Notes: a model not told the origin generated them from the sequence alone. A stretch of DNA of 31,046 nucleotides from SHNJ01 sp964458615 (GCA_964458615.1 CAYWJR010000013.1:1-31046); one strand, 5' to 3'. Shown: positions 16,145-24,514, numbered from the stretch's first letter. Numbers and translations are program-made.

Positions 16145-16867
16145 ATGAGCCAAGATTTAGAACAAATGAACGACTGGTTGGATCGCAACGCGGCGATTCC
16201 CGCAACGCTGGACGATCAAACCAATCCGCTTTTGGTGGATGCAACCGCACTGCTTTTGAAGAAATTTCCGACTTTAAAAATTGCCTTGCCGTCCAGTTTA
16301 ACGGCAATCGAAGCGCAAAGAAAAGCGGCTTTGGCGTATGTTGTCAAATCGGCCACCGATAATGCCAGAATTTTGAACATATGCCGCGCGATTTTGATCG
16401 GTTTTACGGGTTGGAATGTCCTTGCGGCATCGAATTTTTTGGCGTCCGCCGGGGCGGCGTTTTTTGGAATGATCGGTTTTGCGATTATTTTGCCATTGGA
16501 TTATGCGGGTTTTGTAAAACGTGAACATGCCGCATTGTATTATACAAGCCCGCAAACAATTACCAAAAACCACGGCGAATGGGTGCGCGCAGTTGTTAAA
16601 AATCCAAAACATGAATCGCACAATGCGATTATATCCTATTCCAAAAGATCTTTGGCGGTATTCGGTGTTTCGGTGGCGTTGGTGATTGCATCGGTTGCGG
16701 TCAAGCAATCTATGACAGTATTGCAAACAAGTTCATCGGCGCAGAAAGATGTTTTGGAATCCAACAAACAACCGGTTCCGGCGGCGGATGTGGCGCCGCC
16801 CGCAACCAAGAAAACTTCATTTGCGCCGGTTTTTAATAAAATAAATTCCGGACGGGCGCGGGCATAA
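16145..16867 (+). CDS. Membrane protein of unknown function, three predicted spans
   Basis: A 240-residue protein I do not recognise. A soluble N-terminal region of about 80 residues (MSQDLEQMNDWLDRNAAIP) is followed by two close hydrophobic segments at about 82-98 and 100-121 (AAFFGMIGFAIILPLDYAGF), a polar loop of 45 residues (KREHAALYYTSPQTITKNHG), a third span at 169-186 and a proline- and alanine-rich tail. There is no cleavable signal peptide. The ATG at 16145 is preceded by GGGAT about ten bases upstream. The stop overlaps the next start as TAATG, so the two are one translational unit. Both use more AAA and ATT codons than the pur genes around them. Confidence 0.72.
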   Translation: MSQDLEQMNDWLDRNAAIPATLDDQTNPLLVDATALLLKKFPTLKIALPSSLTAIEAQRKAALAYVVKSATDNARILNICRAILIGFTGWNVLAASNFLASAGAAFFGMIGFAIILPLDYAGFVKREHAALYYTSPQTITKNHGEWVRAVVKNPKHESHNAIISYSKRSLAVFGVSVALVIASVAVKQSMTVLQTSSSAQKDVLESNKQPVPAADVAPPATKKTSFAPVFNKINSGRARA

Positions 16868-17352
16868 TGCCGGAAACGCAGCCGCCGCAAGAACATTCAT
16901 TAGACGCCGCGCTTGATATTTATATTACCGAAGTTAATAGCGCCAGTTGGGTAAAAGGCATGTTCGAAGAAGTGCGCGCCAAACCATCATGGAAAACAAT
17001 CAGTCCGCTAGTTTTATTTTCATCAATCCTTGTCGCTACGTTTATATTCGCGCCTCCGTTATGGGCAATGTTCACATTGGGCGGATCTGTTCTTTTTGGG
17101 ATTGGACCCACTATTTATTCCGCTGCCGCCAAAAAAGACCGGGCAAAAGCAAAAGATTCGGTGGTTGATGAGTTGTTATCGCTGTCAAAATGCCGCGCAA
17201 ATAAAAAAGGACCGGTCAATCGTTATACGATATTGCGCGAAGCGCGCGGAGCCTTGTACGACCGCGATGCTTTGGCGCGCGCGCCATCGCAGCAAGTTGT
17301 TATTTTAAAAGCCGCGCGCGAAAGATTTCGATCGCGCGGCGGAAGATCATAA
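16867..17352 (+). CDS. Membrane protein of unknown function, two predicted spans
   Basis: A 161-residue protein I do not recognise. An acidic, soluble N-terminus (MPETQPPQEHSLDAALDIYI) leads into spans at about 46-63 (SPLVLFSSILVATFIFA) and 65-86 (LWAMFTLGGSVLFGIGP), then a strongly basic cytoplasm-like tail of about 75 residues ending RERFRSRGGRS. It begins within the stop codon of the 240-residue membrane gene (TAATG), and its last six bases overlap the convergent NRDE gene. The shared layout, a soluble arm then a tight helical hairpin, suggests the two products act together. This is inference from structure and order. Confidence 0.72.
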   Translation: MPETQPPQEHSLDAALDIYITEVNSASWVKGMFEEVRAKPSWKTISPLVLFSSILVATFIFAPPLWAMFTLGGSVLFGIGPTIYSAAAKKDRAKAKDSVVDELLSLSKCRANKKGPVNRYTILREARGALYDRDALARAPSQQVVILKAARERFRSRGGRS

Positions 17353-18096
17353 TTCCACTGCTTTAAATTCGGCTTCGCCGGGGCGGCCATTGGCGAATAA
17401 AAACAACGGTTTTCTGGAATTTTCGACATGCGGTATGGCCAGCAATTGGCTGCACACCGTGCCGTAACTAGCCTCTGGATCAACTATGCACATGGCGGCA
17501 TTGGGGCCGTCTTTGGCGGAATATAATCTTTGTCCCAACAACACTTGCCAATCGCGCCATTGGTCGTGATCCGGATCGGGCGTCTTGGCCGATTGAAACC
17601 GGGGCAAATATGTGCGCACGCGCGGGACGTTGTAATCGTTGCGGTCGTATGCGGTGATCATCGAATATCCTTCGGGAATTTCCGACACATTGATTTTTCC
17701 CGACCCGTCATGTTTCAACCAGCACGCGAACGTGTTGTCCATAATCACCATATTGAACGGCGCATAGGAATCGGGGCGGATATAGGCGATGGATTCCGCC
17801 GCCGCGCTGGCGTCGGATTGTGTCAATGCTTCTAGAACCAGCTCGCCCCTGGTTCGTTTGTCATTATGTGGGCCCGTTGAATCCGGCCGGTTTAGAATCG
17901 CGGCCATAACGCCGCTGTCGTTGACGGCGAACCATGTGCCGCCGCGCGCCGAATCCCATCCGCCGGTGACGTCGGGAAAATCTTTCCAATGCCGGTCTGG
18001 CGGTTCGAATTTGCGGTTCAGATTTTCATCGCGGTTTGCCGCAACAATAACCGGCCAGGCGTGATTGGATCTGCGTAAAATGACAAGCGTGCACAT
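17347..18096 (-). CDS. TANGO2/NRDE family protein
   Basis: A 249-residue member of the NRDE (transport and Golgi organisation 2, TANGO2) family. The defining N-terminus MCTLVILRR with Cys2 exposed after Met removal, the NRDE tetrapeptide at 21-24 (AANRDENLNRKF), and GGWDSARGGTWFAVNDSG (45-62) are all present. The family has an Ntn-hydrolase-like pattern, and eukaryotic members have been linked to lipid or heme handling; the bacterial role is not settled. It lies 58 bases beyond purB on the same strand and may be transcribed with it. A weak AGGA 13 bases upstream is the only ribosome-site candidate. Confidence 0.85.
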   Translation of the reverse strand: MCTLVILRRSNHAWPVIVAANRDENLNRKFEPPDRHWKDFPDVTGGWDSARGGTWFAVNDSGVMAAILNRPDSTGPHNDKRTRGELVLEALTQSDASAAAESIAYIRPDSYAPFNMVIMDNTFACWLKHDGSGKINVSEIPEGYSMITAYDRNDYNVPRVRTYLPRFQSAKTPDPDHDQWRDWQVLLGQRLYSAKDGPNAAMCIVDPEASYGTVCSQLLAIPHVENSRKPLFLFANGRPGEAEFKAVEL

Positions 18097-18154
18097 GTTT
18101 ATGCCAAATTCCTGTTATATTCGGGGATTGGTCATATATAAAGCTGGCGGGTTA

Positions 18155-19450
18155 TTAAGCACCAAATACCCGTTTGAAAATCGTGCCCACATGTTTGGTG
18201 TGGTAATTCATGTCAAACAGGGATTCGATTTCTTTTTCCGGCAATTTCGATGTGATGTCTGAATCCGCCTTTAACAGCGATTTGAAATCGGCGCCGCGTT
18301 CCCATACTTGCATGGCGTTGCGTTGCACCAATTTGTACGAATCTTCGCGGGAAACGCCTTTTTGCGTCAATGCCAGCAATACACGTTGCGAGAAAACCAA
18401 ACCGCCCAGCGCATCCAGATTTTGTTGCATGCGTTCCGGGTAAACCAATAATTTTTCGACAACGCCAGTTAAACGGGCGAGGGCGAAATCCAGTGCGATA
18501 CATGCATCCGGCAAAATCGTGCGTTCGACGGCGGAATGGGAAATATCCCGTTCGTGCCATAATGCCACGTTTTCAAGCGCAGGCGTTACCGCGCCGCGCA
18601 CAATTCGGGCAAGACCGGTCAGGTTTTCGGTCAACACCGGATTTCGTTTGTGCGGCATGGCCGAAGATCCCTTTTGTCCGGGGGAGAAAAATTCCTCCGC
18701 CTCGCGCACTTCGGTGCGTTGCAAATGGCGGATTTCGGTCGCCAGATTTTCAATACAGCTGGCGATAACGCCCAATGTCGCGAAAAACATCGCATGACGG
18801 TCGCGCGGGATAATTTGTGTCGATACGGATTCCGGTTTCAATCCCAATTTTTTGGCGACGTATTCTTCTACGCTTGGATCGACGTTCGCAAATGTGCCGA
18901 CCGCGCCGGAAATAGCGCAGGTTGCAATATCGTCTTTGGCCGCTTGCAGGCGTTTCAAACACCGTTCGAACGCCGCGTAATGTCCGGCCAATTTTACACC
19001 GAACGTGGTCGGTTCGGCATGGATTCCATGGCTGCGGCCAATCGTCGGCGTGTTTTTATATTCCATCGCGCGTTTTTTTACCGCCGCCAACAGCGCGTTC
19101 AAATCAGCGATCAATAATTCCGCGGCCTGATTCAATTGCACCGCCAATGTGGTGTCCAATACATCGCTTGATGTCATGCCTTGGTGTAAAAATCTTGCGT
19201 CTTCGCCTGCATGTTCCGCGACGTTGGTTAAAAACGCGATCACGTCGTGTTTTGTTTCCGCTTCGATTTCGGCGATGCGCGCGATATTGAATTTTGCCTT
19301 GGCGCGGCAATTTTTAACCGCGTTTTCGGGAACGATGCCCAATGGCACCATCGCCTCGGCGGCCAGCAATTCAATTTCCAGCCAGATTTTATATTTGTTG
19401 TCTTCGGAAAAAATATTGGCCATTTGTGGCCGGGAATAACGCGGAATCAT
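18155..19450 (-). CDS. purB: Adenylosuccinate lyase
   Basis: Fumarase/aspartase-superfamily enzyme of purine synthesis, 431 residues, cleaving SAICAR (the PurC product) and adenylosuccinate with release of fumarate. The start MIPRYSRPQMANIFSEDNKY is the family N-terminus; an extension to 19480 adds ten unrelated residues. RSHGIHAEPTTFGVK, TSSDVLDTTLAVQ and the signature loop KGSSAMPHKRNPVLTEN are clear, as is WHERDISHSAVERTILPD. It is on the same strand as purCSQL but separated from it by the NRDE gene and two opposite-strand genes, so it is probably a separate transcription unit. Confidence 0.96.
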   Translation of the reverse strand: MIPRYSRPQMANIFSEDNKYKIWLEIELLAAEAMVPLGIVPENAVKNCRAKAKFNIARIAEIEAETKHDVIAFLTNVAEHAGEDARFLHQGMTSSDVLDTTLAVQLNQAAELLIADLNALLAAVKKRAMEYKNTPTIGRSHGIHAEPTTFGVKLAGHYAAFERCLKRLQAAKDDIATCAISGAVGTFANVDPSVEEYVAKKLGLKPESVSTQIIPRDRHAMFFATLGVIASCIENLATEIRHLQRTEVREAEEFFSPGQKGSSAMPHKRNPVLTENLTGLARIVRGAVTPALENVALWHERDISHSAVERTILPDACIALDFALARLTGVVEKLLVYPERMQQNLDALGGLVFSQRVLLALTQKGVSREDSYKLVQRNAMQVWERGADFKSLLKADSDITSKLPEKEIESLFDMNYHTKHVGTIFKRVFGA

Positions 19451-19507
19451 GTATATGAACCTATTTGTTGTATGGTTCACAGTTGTAATAGGTTTTTGGT
19501 TAAAAAT

Positions 19508-19541
19508 AAAGCCGCATGCGGATTAATCCCCATGCGGCTTT
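19508..19541 (-). terminator. Rho-independent terminator of the methyltransferase gene, possibly bidirectional
   Basis: An 11-base-pair stem AAAGCCGCATG/CATGCGGCTTT with a 12-base loop lies 16 bases after the stop of the gene at 19557. On the minus strand it is followed by TTTATTTTTAA. It insulates purB from that gene. Confidence 0.85.
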
Positions 19542-19556
19542 GTTTAATCGTATTTT

Positions 19557-20708
19557 TTATTGGCGGGAAAGACCCTTTGTCGATCCGACCACAGACAAGA
19601 AACGCTGTATTTGCAATTGCGCCGGTGTGGGCGCAATGGTAACGCCTAAATCTAAATACATTTCATTTTGCGCCGAATGCACAGCCTGGATCAGACGTTT
19701 TTGCGTGCTTTCACTGCCGGTCACGAAAACAATCGATTCGGATATGCGCAAATAGGGTTTTTCGCCCACGAATGTATTTTCATCGATATAAGATTGGGTA
19801 TTAGCGATAAAATTACAGGCTTTCTCGGCATCAATATTGGTCAATTCATCGCGCAAAATAAATTCCAAAACATTCACGGTTTCGGCGAAATTTTTCGCGC
19901 CTTGCGGGGATGGATCCAATCCGAATGCGGTCGCCTGTTTTAAATAGACTTCTTCCCATTCGGCGCGTGGCGTTTCATTTGTTAGCAAGTCTTGCAATAA
20001 TTTGAATTGATCTTTGTATTCCGGGTTGAAATACAGACGCGACGAATATTCCAATGTCGGAACCGGGAATTCGGTTTTCTGATCGATGTGATTGTTATTG
20101 TTCGGCTGTCCGTCCGAGCCGCGGATTGTGGCGTCGTTACAGCTGAACATTTGACGCAATTTGTGCATTTGCGATCTTGCGGATTGGTGAATATACATCG
20201 CAAAACCATTGTCGGATAATTGCAGGTTGCAATCGGTTACCGCCATTTCAATTTCATTCGCATAATATAACGTGTGCGCGCAAAATAAAATATCCGCCGG
20301 ATAATTTTGAGCTTCTTGCGGCACATCGCCGCTTGGGTGATCGAAAAACGGCTGTGTGATCATGGTGTAACGGCCTTGCGTTACCGCGCCTTTTTTGCGG
20401 AACCGTTCGTTGAATAATGTGGTCATGTAATTGCTGGGATCGACGGCAATGACATGTAAACCCGGAATATGCGGCAATAATGCGTCGAATACACGTTCGG
20501 TCAATTCGCCTTCGCCACAACCGACATCCATTAAGTTGATAGGGCCCGATTTCCATTCATCGCCCATGGTTTGCGCCAATTTGCCGCAAACGCGCGATAC
20601 GATTAGGCCGATATTCGATTTTTGATTGGTGCGTGCCAGGAACGATGTAAACCGCGCCTTTGGGCCGAATAAAATGTTTTCTTTGCTAGTGGCTGGAGTC
20701 GTTGTCAT
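19557..20708 (-). CDS. SAM-dependent methyltransferase with large C-terminal extension
   Basis: A 383-residue protein with a class I methyltransferase core. Motif I is LMDVGCGEGELT (59-70), the acidic ribose-binding residue is Asp90 in VIAVDPSNYM, and DILFCAHTLYYANEIEMAV fits motif IV and the following helix. After about residue 170 there are some 210 residues I cannot assign, including PNNNNHIDQKTEFPVP and an acidic Glu/Asp-rich helical part. The overall layout is reminiscent of small-molecule methyltransferases of the HNMT kind, but no substrate can be named. The ATG is supported by AAAGGG seven bases upstream and a promoter at 20770-20798. It ends in a strong terminator and stands alone. 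Confidence 0.75.
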   Translation of the reverse strand: MTTTPATSKENILFGPKARFTSFLARTNQKSNIGLIVSRVCGKLAQTMGDEWKSGPINLMDVGCGEGELTERVFDALLPHIPGLHVIAVDPSNYMTTLFNERFRKKGAVTQGRYTMITQPFFDHPSGDVPQEAQNYPADILFCAHTLYYANEIEMAVTDCNLQLSDNGFAMYIHQSARSQMHKLRQMFSCNDATIRGSDGQPNNNNHIDQKTEFPVPTLEYSSRLYFNPEYKDQFKLLQDLLTNETPRAEWEEVYLKQATAFGLDPSPQGAKNFAETVNVLEFILRDELTNIDAEKACNFIANTQSYIDENTFVGEKPYLRISESIVFVTGSESTQKRLIQAVHSAQNEMYLDLGVTIAPTPAQLQIQRFLSVVGSTKGLSRQ

Positions 20709-20769
20709 TTTATACCCTTTGCTCGATATTCCAATTGGTCAATATTCCAAGCGTGTTTGAATTTTCTCG

Positions 20770-20798
20770 GTTGTATCCTTAAAAGACAATTAGGTCAA
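20770..20798 (-). promoter_or_regulatory. Predicted promoter of the methyltransferase gene
   Basis: On the minus strand TTGACC (20798-20793) and TACAAC (20775-20770) are spaced by 17 bases, about 60 bases before the ATG at 20708. Confidence 0.5.
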
Positions 20799-20831
20799 GG
20801 ATTAAATAGGCCATTTAAAATTCTGAAAACA

Positions 20832-21527
20832 TTAAATAATCCCGCTGGATTTCAGGCTTTTATGCCCATCGCGGCCGATAATCAAATGATCGTGCAATTG
20901 TATATCGACGGTGGCTAATGCCTTTTGCACTGTTTTGGTGACGGTGATGTCTTCTTTGGATGGTTCGGGATCGCCGGCGGGATGGTTGTGCACCATGATG
21001 ATAGCGCTGGCATGCAATTCCAGGGCGCGTTTGACGATTTCGCGCGCGTAAACCGGTGCGTGGTCGATTGTGCCTTCTTGGGATTGTTCATCGGTGATCA
21101 ATTGGTTTTTTGAATCAAGGAACAAGATGCGCACTTCTTCGGTTTTGCGGTGCGCCATTTTCGCGTAACAGTAATCCAATAATTCTTTCCACGATGCGAT
21201 CACGTGTTTTTTGGTAACTTGTTGTTGCAACATTCTGATGCCGCAAACTTGTGCGGTTTTAATGGCGGTGATTGCGGATTCGCCGATGCCCGGGATTTGC
21301 GCCAATTCAATCGCGCTGGCGTTTAAAACGCCGGCCAAAGATTCGAATTTCGCGATCAGTTGTTTTGCAACCGGTTTGGTATCGCCGCGCGGGTTGCTGG
21401 CGAACAATAATATTTCCAGCAATTCATAATCCGGAACCGCATCGGGATTTTTTAAAAACCGTTCGCGCAATCGTTGCCGGTGTCCGGTGTAATGCGGTTT
21501 TGAATCCAATTTTTTTTGCGCGGTCAT
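20832..21527 (-). CDS. radC: RadC family JAB-domain protein (UPF0758)
   Basis: A 231-residue RadC-family protein. The N-terminal helix-hairpin-helix part contains DYELLEILLF and IPGIGESAITAIK. The C-terminal JAB/MPN metalloprotease-like domain carries its metal motif as His180, His182 and Asp186 in MVHNHPAGDPEPSKED (179-194), with QEGTIDHAPVYAREIVKRAL before it. Despite the name, a role in DNA repair has been withdrawn for E. coli RadC and the family's function is open. Start ATG 21527 is preferred over TTG 21536. In alphaproteobacteria radC and map are commonly neighbours; here they are separated by one opposite-strand gene. Confidence 0.92.
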   Translation of the reverse strand: MTAQKKLDSKPHYTGHRQRLRERFLKNPDAVPDYELLEILLFASNPRGDTKPVAKQLIAKFESLAGVLNASAIELAQIPGIGESAITAIKTAQVCGIRMLQQQVTKKHVIASWKELLDYCYAKMAHRKTEEVRILFLDSKNQLITDEQSQEGTIDHAPVYAREIVKRALELHASAIIMVHNHPAGDPEPSKEDITVTKTVQKALATVDIQLHDHLIIGRDGHKSLKSSGII

Positions 21528-21554
21528 GCGGTGCAATCCAAAAATGATATGGAT

Positions 21555-21583
21555 TTTATGGCTATTATTGCACGGCTTGACAA
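21555..21583 (-). promoter_or_regulatory. Predicted radC promoter, sharing its -35 box with the divergent promoter
   Basis: On the minus strand TTGTCA (21583-21578) and CATAAA (21560-21555) are spaced by 17 bases. The -35 box lies in the palindrome CTTGACAAG and overlaps the plus-strand -35 box by five bases. Confidence 0.5.
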
Positions 21584-21604
21584 GCGGAATGATTTTGCTA
21601 ACTT
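21577..21604 (+). promoter_or_regulatory. Predicted promoter of the 21638 gene
   Basis: TTGACA (21577-21582, perfect) and TAACTT (21599-21604, weak) are 16 bases apart. A perfect inverted repeat, TTGTTTC-N6-GAAACAA (21603-21622), overlaps the end of the -10 box and the expected start point, the position of a repressor operator. Confidence 0.5.
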
Positions 21605-21622
21605 GTTTCCTTAAAGAAACAA
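21603..21622. promoter_or_regulatory. Candidate operator, 20-base palindrome
   Basis: TTGTTTC, a six-base centre CTTAAA, then GAAACAA, with all seven arm pairs matching. It sits over the predicted transcription start of the 21638 gene and 16 bases before its start codon. It has no T-run behind it, so it is not a terminator. Confidence 0.4.
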
Positions 21623-21637
21623 TAATTGGGGGCGGAT

Positions 21638-22831
21638 TTGAACGAAGTTACGACTGAACATGATCTTTACCGGTCGGCGCTTTCGCTGGTTTCGTGGCAG
21701 ACGGTTTTGGAATATCGCGGCGCCGTTCAAGCCAGTTTTCGCCTGACCTCGTCGGATTTAACGGAAAAATTGCCGCCAATAATTCGCAGATGGCGTGAAA
21801 TGCGGACGAATGTTACGCAAATGCAGCCGCCTGATTTTGCGGAAAAAGCGACACCGTGCCCTGTGCCCCCGGTTTGCCGTCCGGCGTTTGAACTGGATCG
21901 CAGGGCGATTGTTGGATTATTGGGATGGCAGTCGCACAGAACGCCGTTGCCGGAAAATTTGTTGCTGGTTTCGGATGCCGATCAGGGCATGGCGATTACC
22001 GCGTATTTTCTAAAACTGGTCGGGGCATTCAACGATCAAAAATCCATTTTGCCGCAATCTATGACGGAAATGTTTTTGCTTGGCGATGTGGTGCGGCTTT
22101 ATCCGGAACTGATTAAAAATACAACGCCTTTACGGCCGTTGACGGGATTGCGCGACGCAAAAATTCCAACCCAAAAAGAATTTTGCGAAGAATTGGCGCG
22201 GCAATGTATCGAACATTTAAATGGCGTGGAATTGAATCCGAACGACAATGATTTGGCGAACGAAGAATGGGCCGATCTGGCGCCGGCATTGGGCGTTGTG
22301 CGTTTGATGCATAAATATTGCACCAGAAAAGTGATCCAAGCCGCCAGATCTGAATCGCAAATTTCTGAATATAACGAATTATTCGATGAAAGTTTGGCGT
22401 TTGTAAACGATCCCAGATTATCCAGTCTGGCATATGTAGAATGGTTTAACCACGGATTGTTAGAAGAAGATAATTTTTCCGCAGCTGTGATGGTTTTGGG
22501 AATACATAAATCATTATGCCGATTGATGGAAAGATCAGCCGCCATTGCGCCGATGTTCGCCAATTTCGATGGCAGAACGGAAAAACTCGGCAACTATTAT
22601 AGAACGCATCGCATTCAAAATATTTTACAATTCGATCCAACCGACGCGCGCGGTGTTACGCCAGAAGCCGTGGAATCTGAAACCGGGAAAGGCGGTTTTT
22701 TACCCGCCGATTTGCGGCCAATAGACATAGCATACCGGCAAGTTGCCGCGCAGGCGTCTGTGGGGGCGCGGGAAAGATTGCAAATAAAAATCGGCCAACT
22801 GGCCGATTTCCAAAAAACCAGATCGCAATAA
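21638..22831 (+). CDS. Conserved-looking soluble protein of unknown function
   Basis: A 397-residue protein I do not recognise. It starts at TTG 21638, which is preceded by GGGGGCGGA; the first in-frame TTG (21626) lies inside that purine stretch and no ATG is suitable. There is no signal peptide or membrane segment. It appears mostly helical, with short motifs such as RRAIVGLLGWQSHRTPLPEN, LVSDADQGMAITAYF and HKYCTRKVIQAARSESQISE. The codon pattern is that of the neighbours, with no sign of transfer. It is divergent from radC, sharing a control region, and convergent on map with a six-base gap, so it is inserted between two genes that usually sit together. Confidence 0.72.
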   Translation: MNEVTTEHDLYRSALSLVSWQTVLEYRGAVQASFRLTSSDLTEKLPPIIRRWREMRTNVTQMQPPDFAEKATPCPVPPVCRPAFELDRRAIVGLLGWQSHRTPLPENLLLVSDADQGMAITAYFLKLVGAFNDQKSILPQSMTEMFLLGDVVRLYPELIKNTTPLRPLTGLRDAKIPTQKEFCEELARQCIEHLNGVELNPNDNDLANEEWADLAPALGVVRLMHKYCTRKVIQAARSESQISEYNELFDESLAFVNDPRLSSLAYVEWFNHGLLEEDNFSAAVMVLGIHKSLCRLMERSAAIAPMFANFDGRTEKLGNYYRTHRIQNILQFDPTDARGVTPEAVESETGKGGFLPADLRPIDIAYRQVAAQASVGARERLQIKIGQLADFQKTRSQ

Positions 22832-22837
22832 TAAACT

Positions 22838-23641
22838 TTATTTCGCGTATGGCGGTTTATCCAAACCCATAGGCGATTGGGTGAATATTTCGTATCCGGT
22901 TTCCGTGACCGCCAGTGTGTGTTCAAATTGCGCCGACAAAGATTTGTCGCGCGTCACCGCCGTCCAACCATCCGATAAAATTTTGGTGTCGTATTTTCCG
23001 GCGTTGACCATGGGTTCGATTGTAAAAAACATTCCCGGTTTCAATTCAGGCCCGAACCCGCGTTCGCCAAAATGCAGAACGCTGGGCGCGGCATGAAATA
23101 CCCGGCCAAGCCCGTGTCCGCAAAAATCGCGCACCACGGAAAAACGATTGTCTTCGACATAGGTTTGAATGGCAAATCCAATATCGCCCAAACGGGCGCC
23201 TGGTTTAACCGCCTCGATACCGCGCATCATCGATTCGTACGTGACGTCGATCAATTTTTTCGCCCGCACCGGAACATCGCCGATGCAATACATGCGCGAT
23301 GTATCGCCGTACCATCCGTCCAATATCACGGTCACGTCAATATTCACAATGTCGCCGTCCATCAATACGCGGTCGGATGGAATGCCGTGGCAAACCACAT
23401 GATTGATCGATGTGCAAATGGATTTGGGATAACCTTTGTATCCAAGCGGGGCGGGGATCGCGCCGTGATCGCGGATGAATTTTTCGCACAACGAATCCAA
23501 TTTTTCCGTGGTTACGCCCTCTATCGCAAAAGGTGTGATGTAATCCAATACCATCGCCGCAAGACGCCCGGCATTACGCATGCCGTTGAAATCTTCGGGT
23601 TTATGCAGAGTTATTTTTTCGGTTTGTTCGCGCGCGTTCAT
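22838..23641 (-). CDS. map: Methionine aminopeptidase, type I
   Basis: Cotranslational enzyme removing the initiator methionine, 267 residues. The five dinuclear-metal ligands are in place: Asp102 (NIDVTV), Asp113 (YGDTSRM), His176 (CGHGLGRVFH), Glu209 (FFTIEPM) and Glu240 (FEHTLAV). His85 in CHGIPSD is the substrate-contact histidine. It is slightly longer at the N-terminus than E. coli Map (264). ATG 23641 follows TTAGGA at good spacing, and a predicted promoter lies at 23674-23701. Confidence 0.96.
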   Translation of the reverse strand: MNAREQTEKITLHKPEDFNGMRNAGRLAAMVLDYITPFAIEGVTTEKLDSLCEKFIRDHGAIPAPLGYKGYPKSICTSINHVVCHGIPSDRVLMDGDIVNIDVTVILDGWYGDTSRMYCIGDVPVRAKKLIDVTYESMMRGIEAVKPGARLGDIGFAIQTYVEDNRFSVVRDFCGHGLGRVFHAAPSVLHFGERGFGPELKPGMFFTIEPMVNAGKYDTKILSDGWTAVTRDKSLSAQFEHTLAVTETGYEIFTQSPMGLDKPPYAK

Positions 23642-23673
23642 TAATTTTCCTAAATCTTGGCGATCTTTATAAC

Positions 23674-23701
23674 AAAATAGACGGGTTTATGCTATGTTCA
23701 A
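23674..23701 (-). promoter_or_regulatory. Predicted promoter of map
   Basis: On the minus strand TTGAAC (23701-23696) and TATTTT (23679-23674) are spaced by 16 bases, about 30 bases before the map ATG. The box overlaps the 5' region of the divergent CinA-like gene. Confidence 0.4.
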
Positions 23702-23724
23702 GCGCACTTAACATCCTTTTTTTT

Positions 23725-24480
23725 ATGTCTTTGAACGCTGCAATCGTCATTATTGGCAATGAAATACTGGCCGGGCACACCGCCGAGGCCAATGTCCCAT
23801 TTTTAGCCAAAGAATTAAACCGCGCCGGAATCGCGATTGCCGAGGTGCGGATTGTGCCGGATATTCAAAATTCCATCGTCAAGGCGGTCAATGAATGCCG
23901 CGCCGCTTATGATTATGTTTTTACAACCGGCGGAATTGGCCCGACGCACGACGATATTACCGCCGACAGCATTTCGGCCGCGTTTGGCGTTGAATGCCGC
24001 GAACATCCGGATGCGTTGGCGCGGTTGCAAAAATATTATGACGGGCAGGGGATTGAATTGAACGATTCGCGCCGTCGCATGGCGCGCATGCCGGTCGGCG
24101 CCGGATTGATTGAAAATCCGGTCAGCAGCGCGCCAGGATTTCAAATAGAAAATGTGTTCGTGTTGGCGGGCGTTCCCAACATTATGCAGGCCATGGTAAA
24201 AGGCATCATGCACCGTTTGACCGGTGGCGCGCCGATATTGACGCGGTCGGTCAATTGCCGTTTGATGGAAGGCAATATCGCCAAGGATCTGGAATCGATT
24301 CAGATGCAATACGCGTCTGTCGATATTGGATCTTATCCTTCTTTCCGCGCGGGCGTTTATAAATTGAAATTGGTATTGCGTTCCGATAATCCGGCGTTGC
24401 TGGATCAGGCGGTTATGGCGGTGGTGTCCATGGCCAAAATGCACGGAGATCAGGACGCGCAAATCGACGATTGGGCTTAA
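23725..24480 (+). CDS. CinA N-terminal / MoaB-fold molybdopterin-binding domain protein
   Basis: A 251-residue protein of the competence/damage-inducible protein A (CinA N-terminal) group with the MoaB/MogA molybdopterin-binding fold. The signatures are VIIGNEILAGHTAEANVPFL (8-27), the binding loop FTTGGIGPTHDDITADSI (66-83), and VFVLAGVPNIMQAM. It lacks the C-terminal nicotinamide-nucleotide amidohydrolase domain of full CinA, as is usual in alphaproteobacteria. Family members have been linked to pyrophosphatase action on ADP-ribose or nucleotides, but the role here is unproven. Start ATG 23725 fits the family; ATG 23689 adds 12 residues. Neither has a good Shine-Dalgarno. It lies next to map in divergent orientation. 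Confidence 0.85.
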   Translation: MSLNAAIVIIGNEILAGHTAEANVPFLAKELNRAGIAIAEVRIVPDIQNSIVKAVNECRAAYDYVFTTGGIGPTHDDITADSISAAFGVECREHPDALARLQKYYDGQGIELNDSRRRMARMPVGAGLIENPVSSAPGFQIENVFVLAGVPNIMQAMVKGIMHRLTGGAPILTRSVNCRLMEGNIAKDLESIQMQYASVDIGSYPSFRAGVYKLKLVLRSDNPALLDQAVMAVVSMAKMHGDQDAQIDDWA

Positions 24481-24514
24481 ATCTTTGTTTATAAGCGGGA
24501 TTTTAATCTTGATC

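Noticed and set aside
22820..22850. Weak inverted repeat AATAAA/TTTATT between the 21638 gene and map
   Set aside because: It is A/T-only, short, without a T-run and mostly within coding sequence, so I did not call a terminator.
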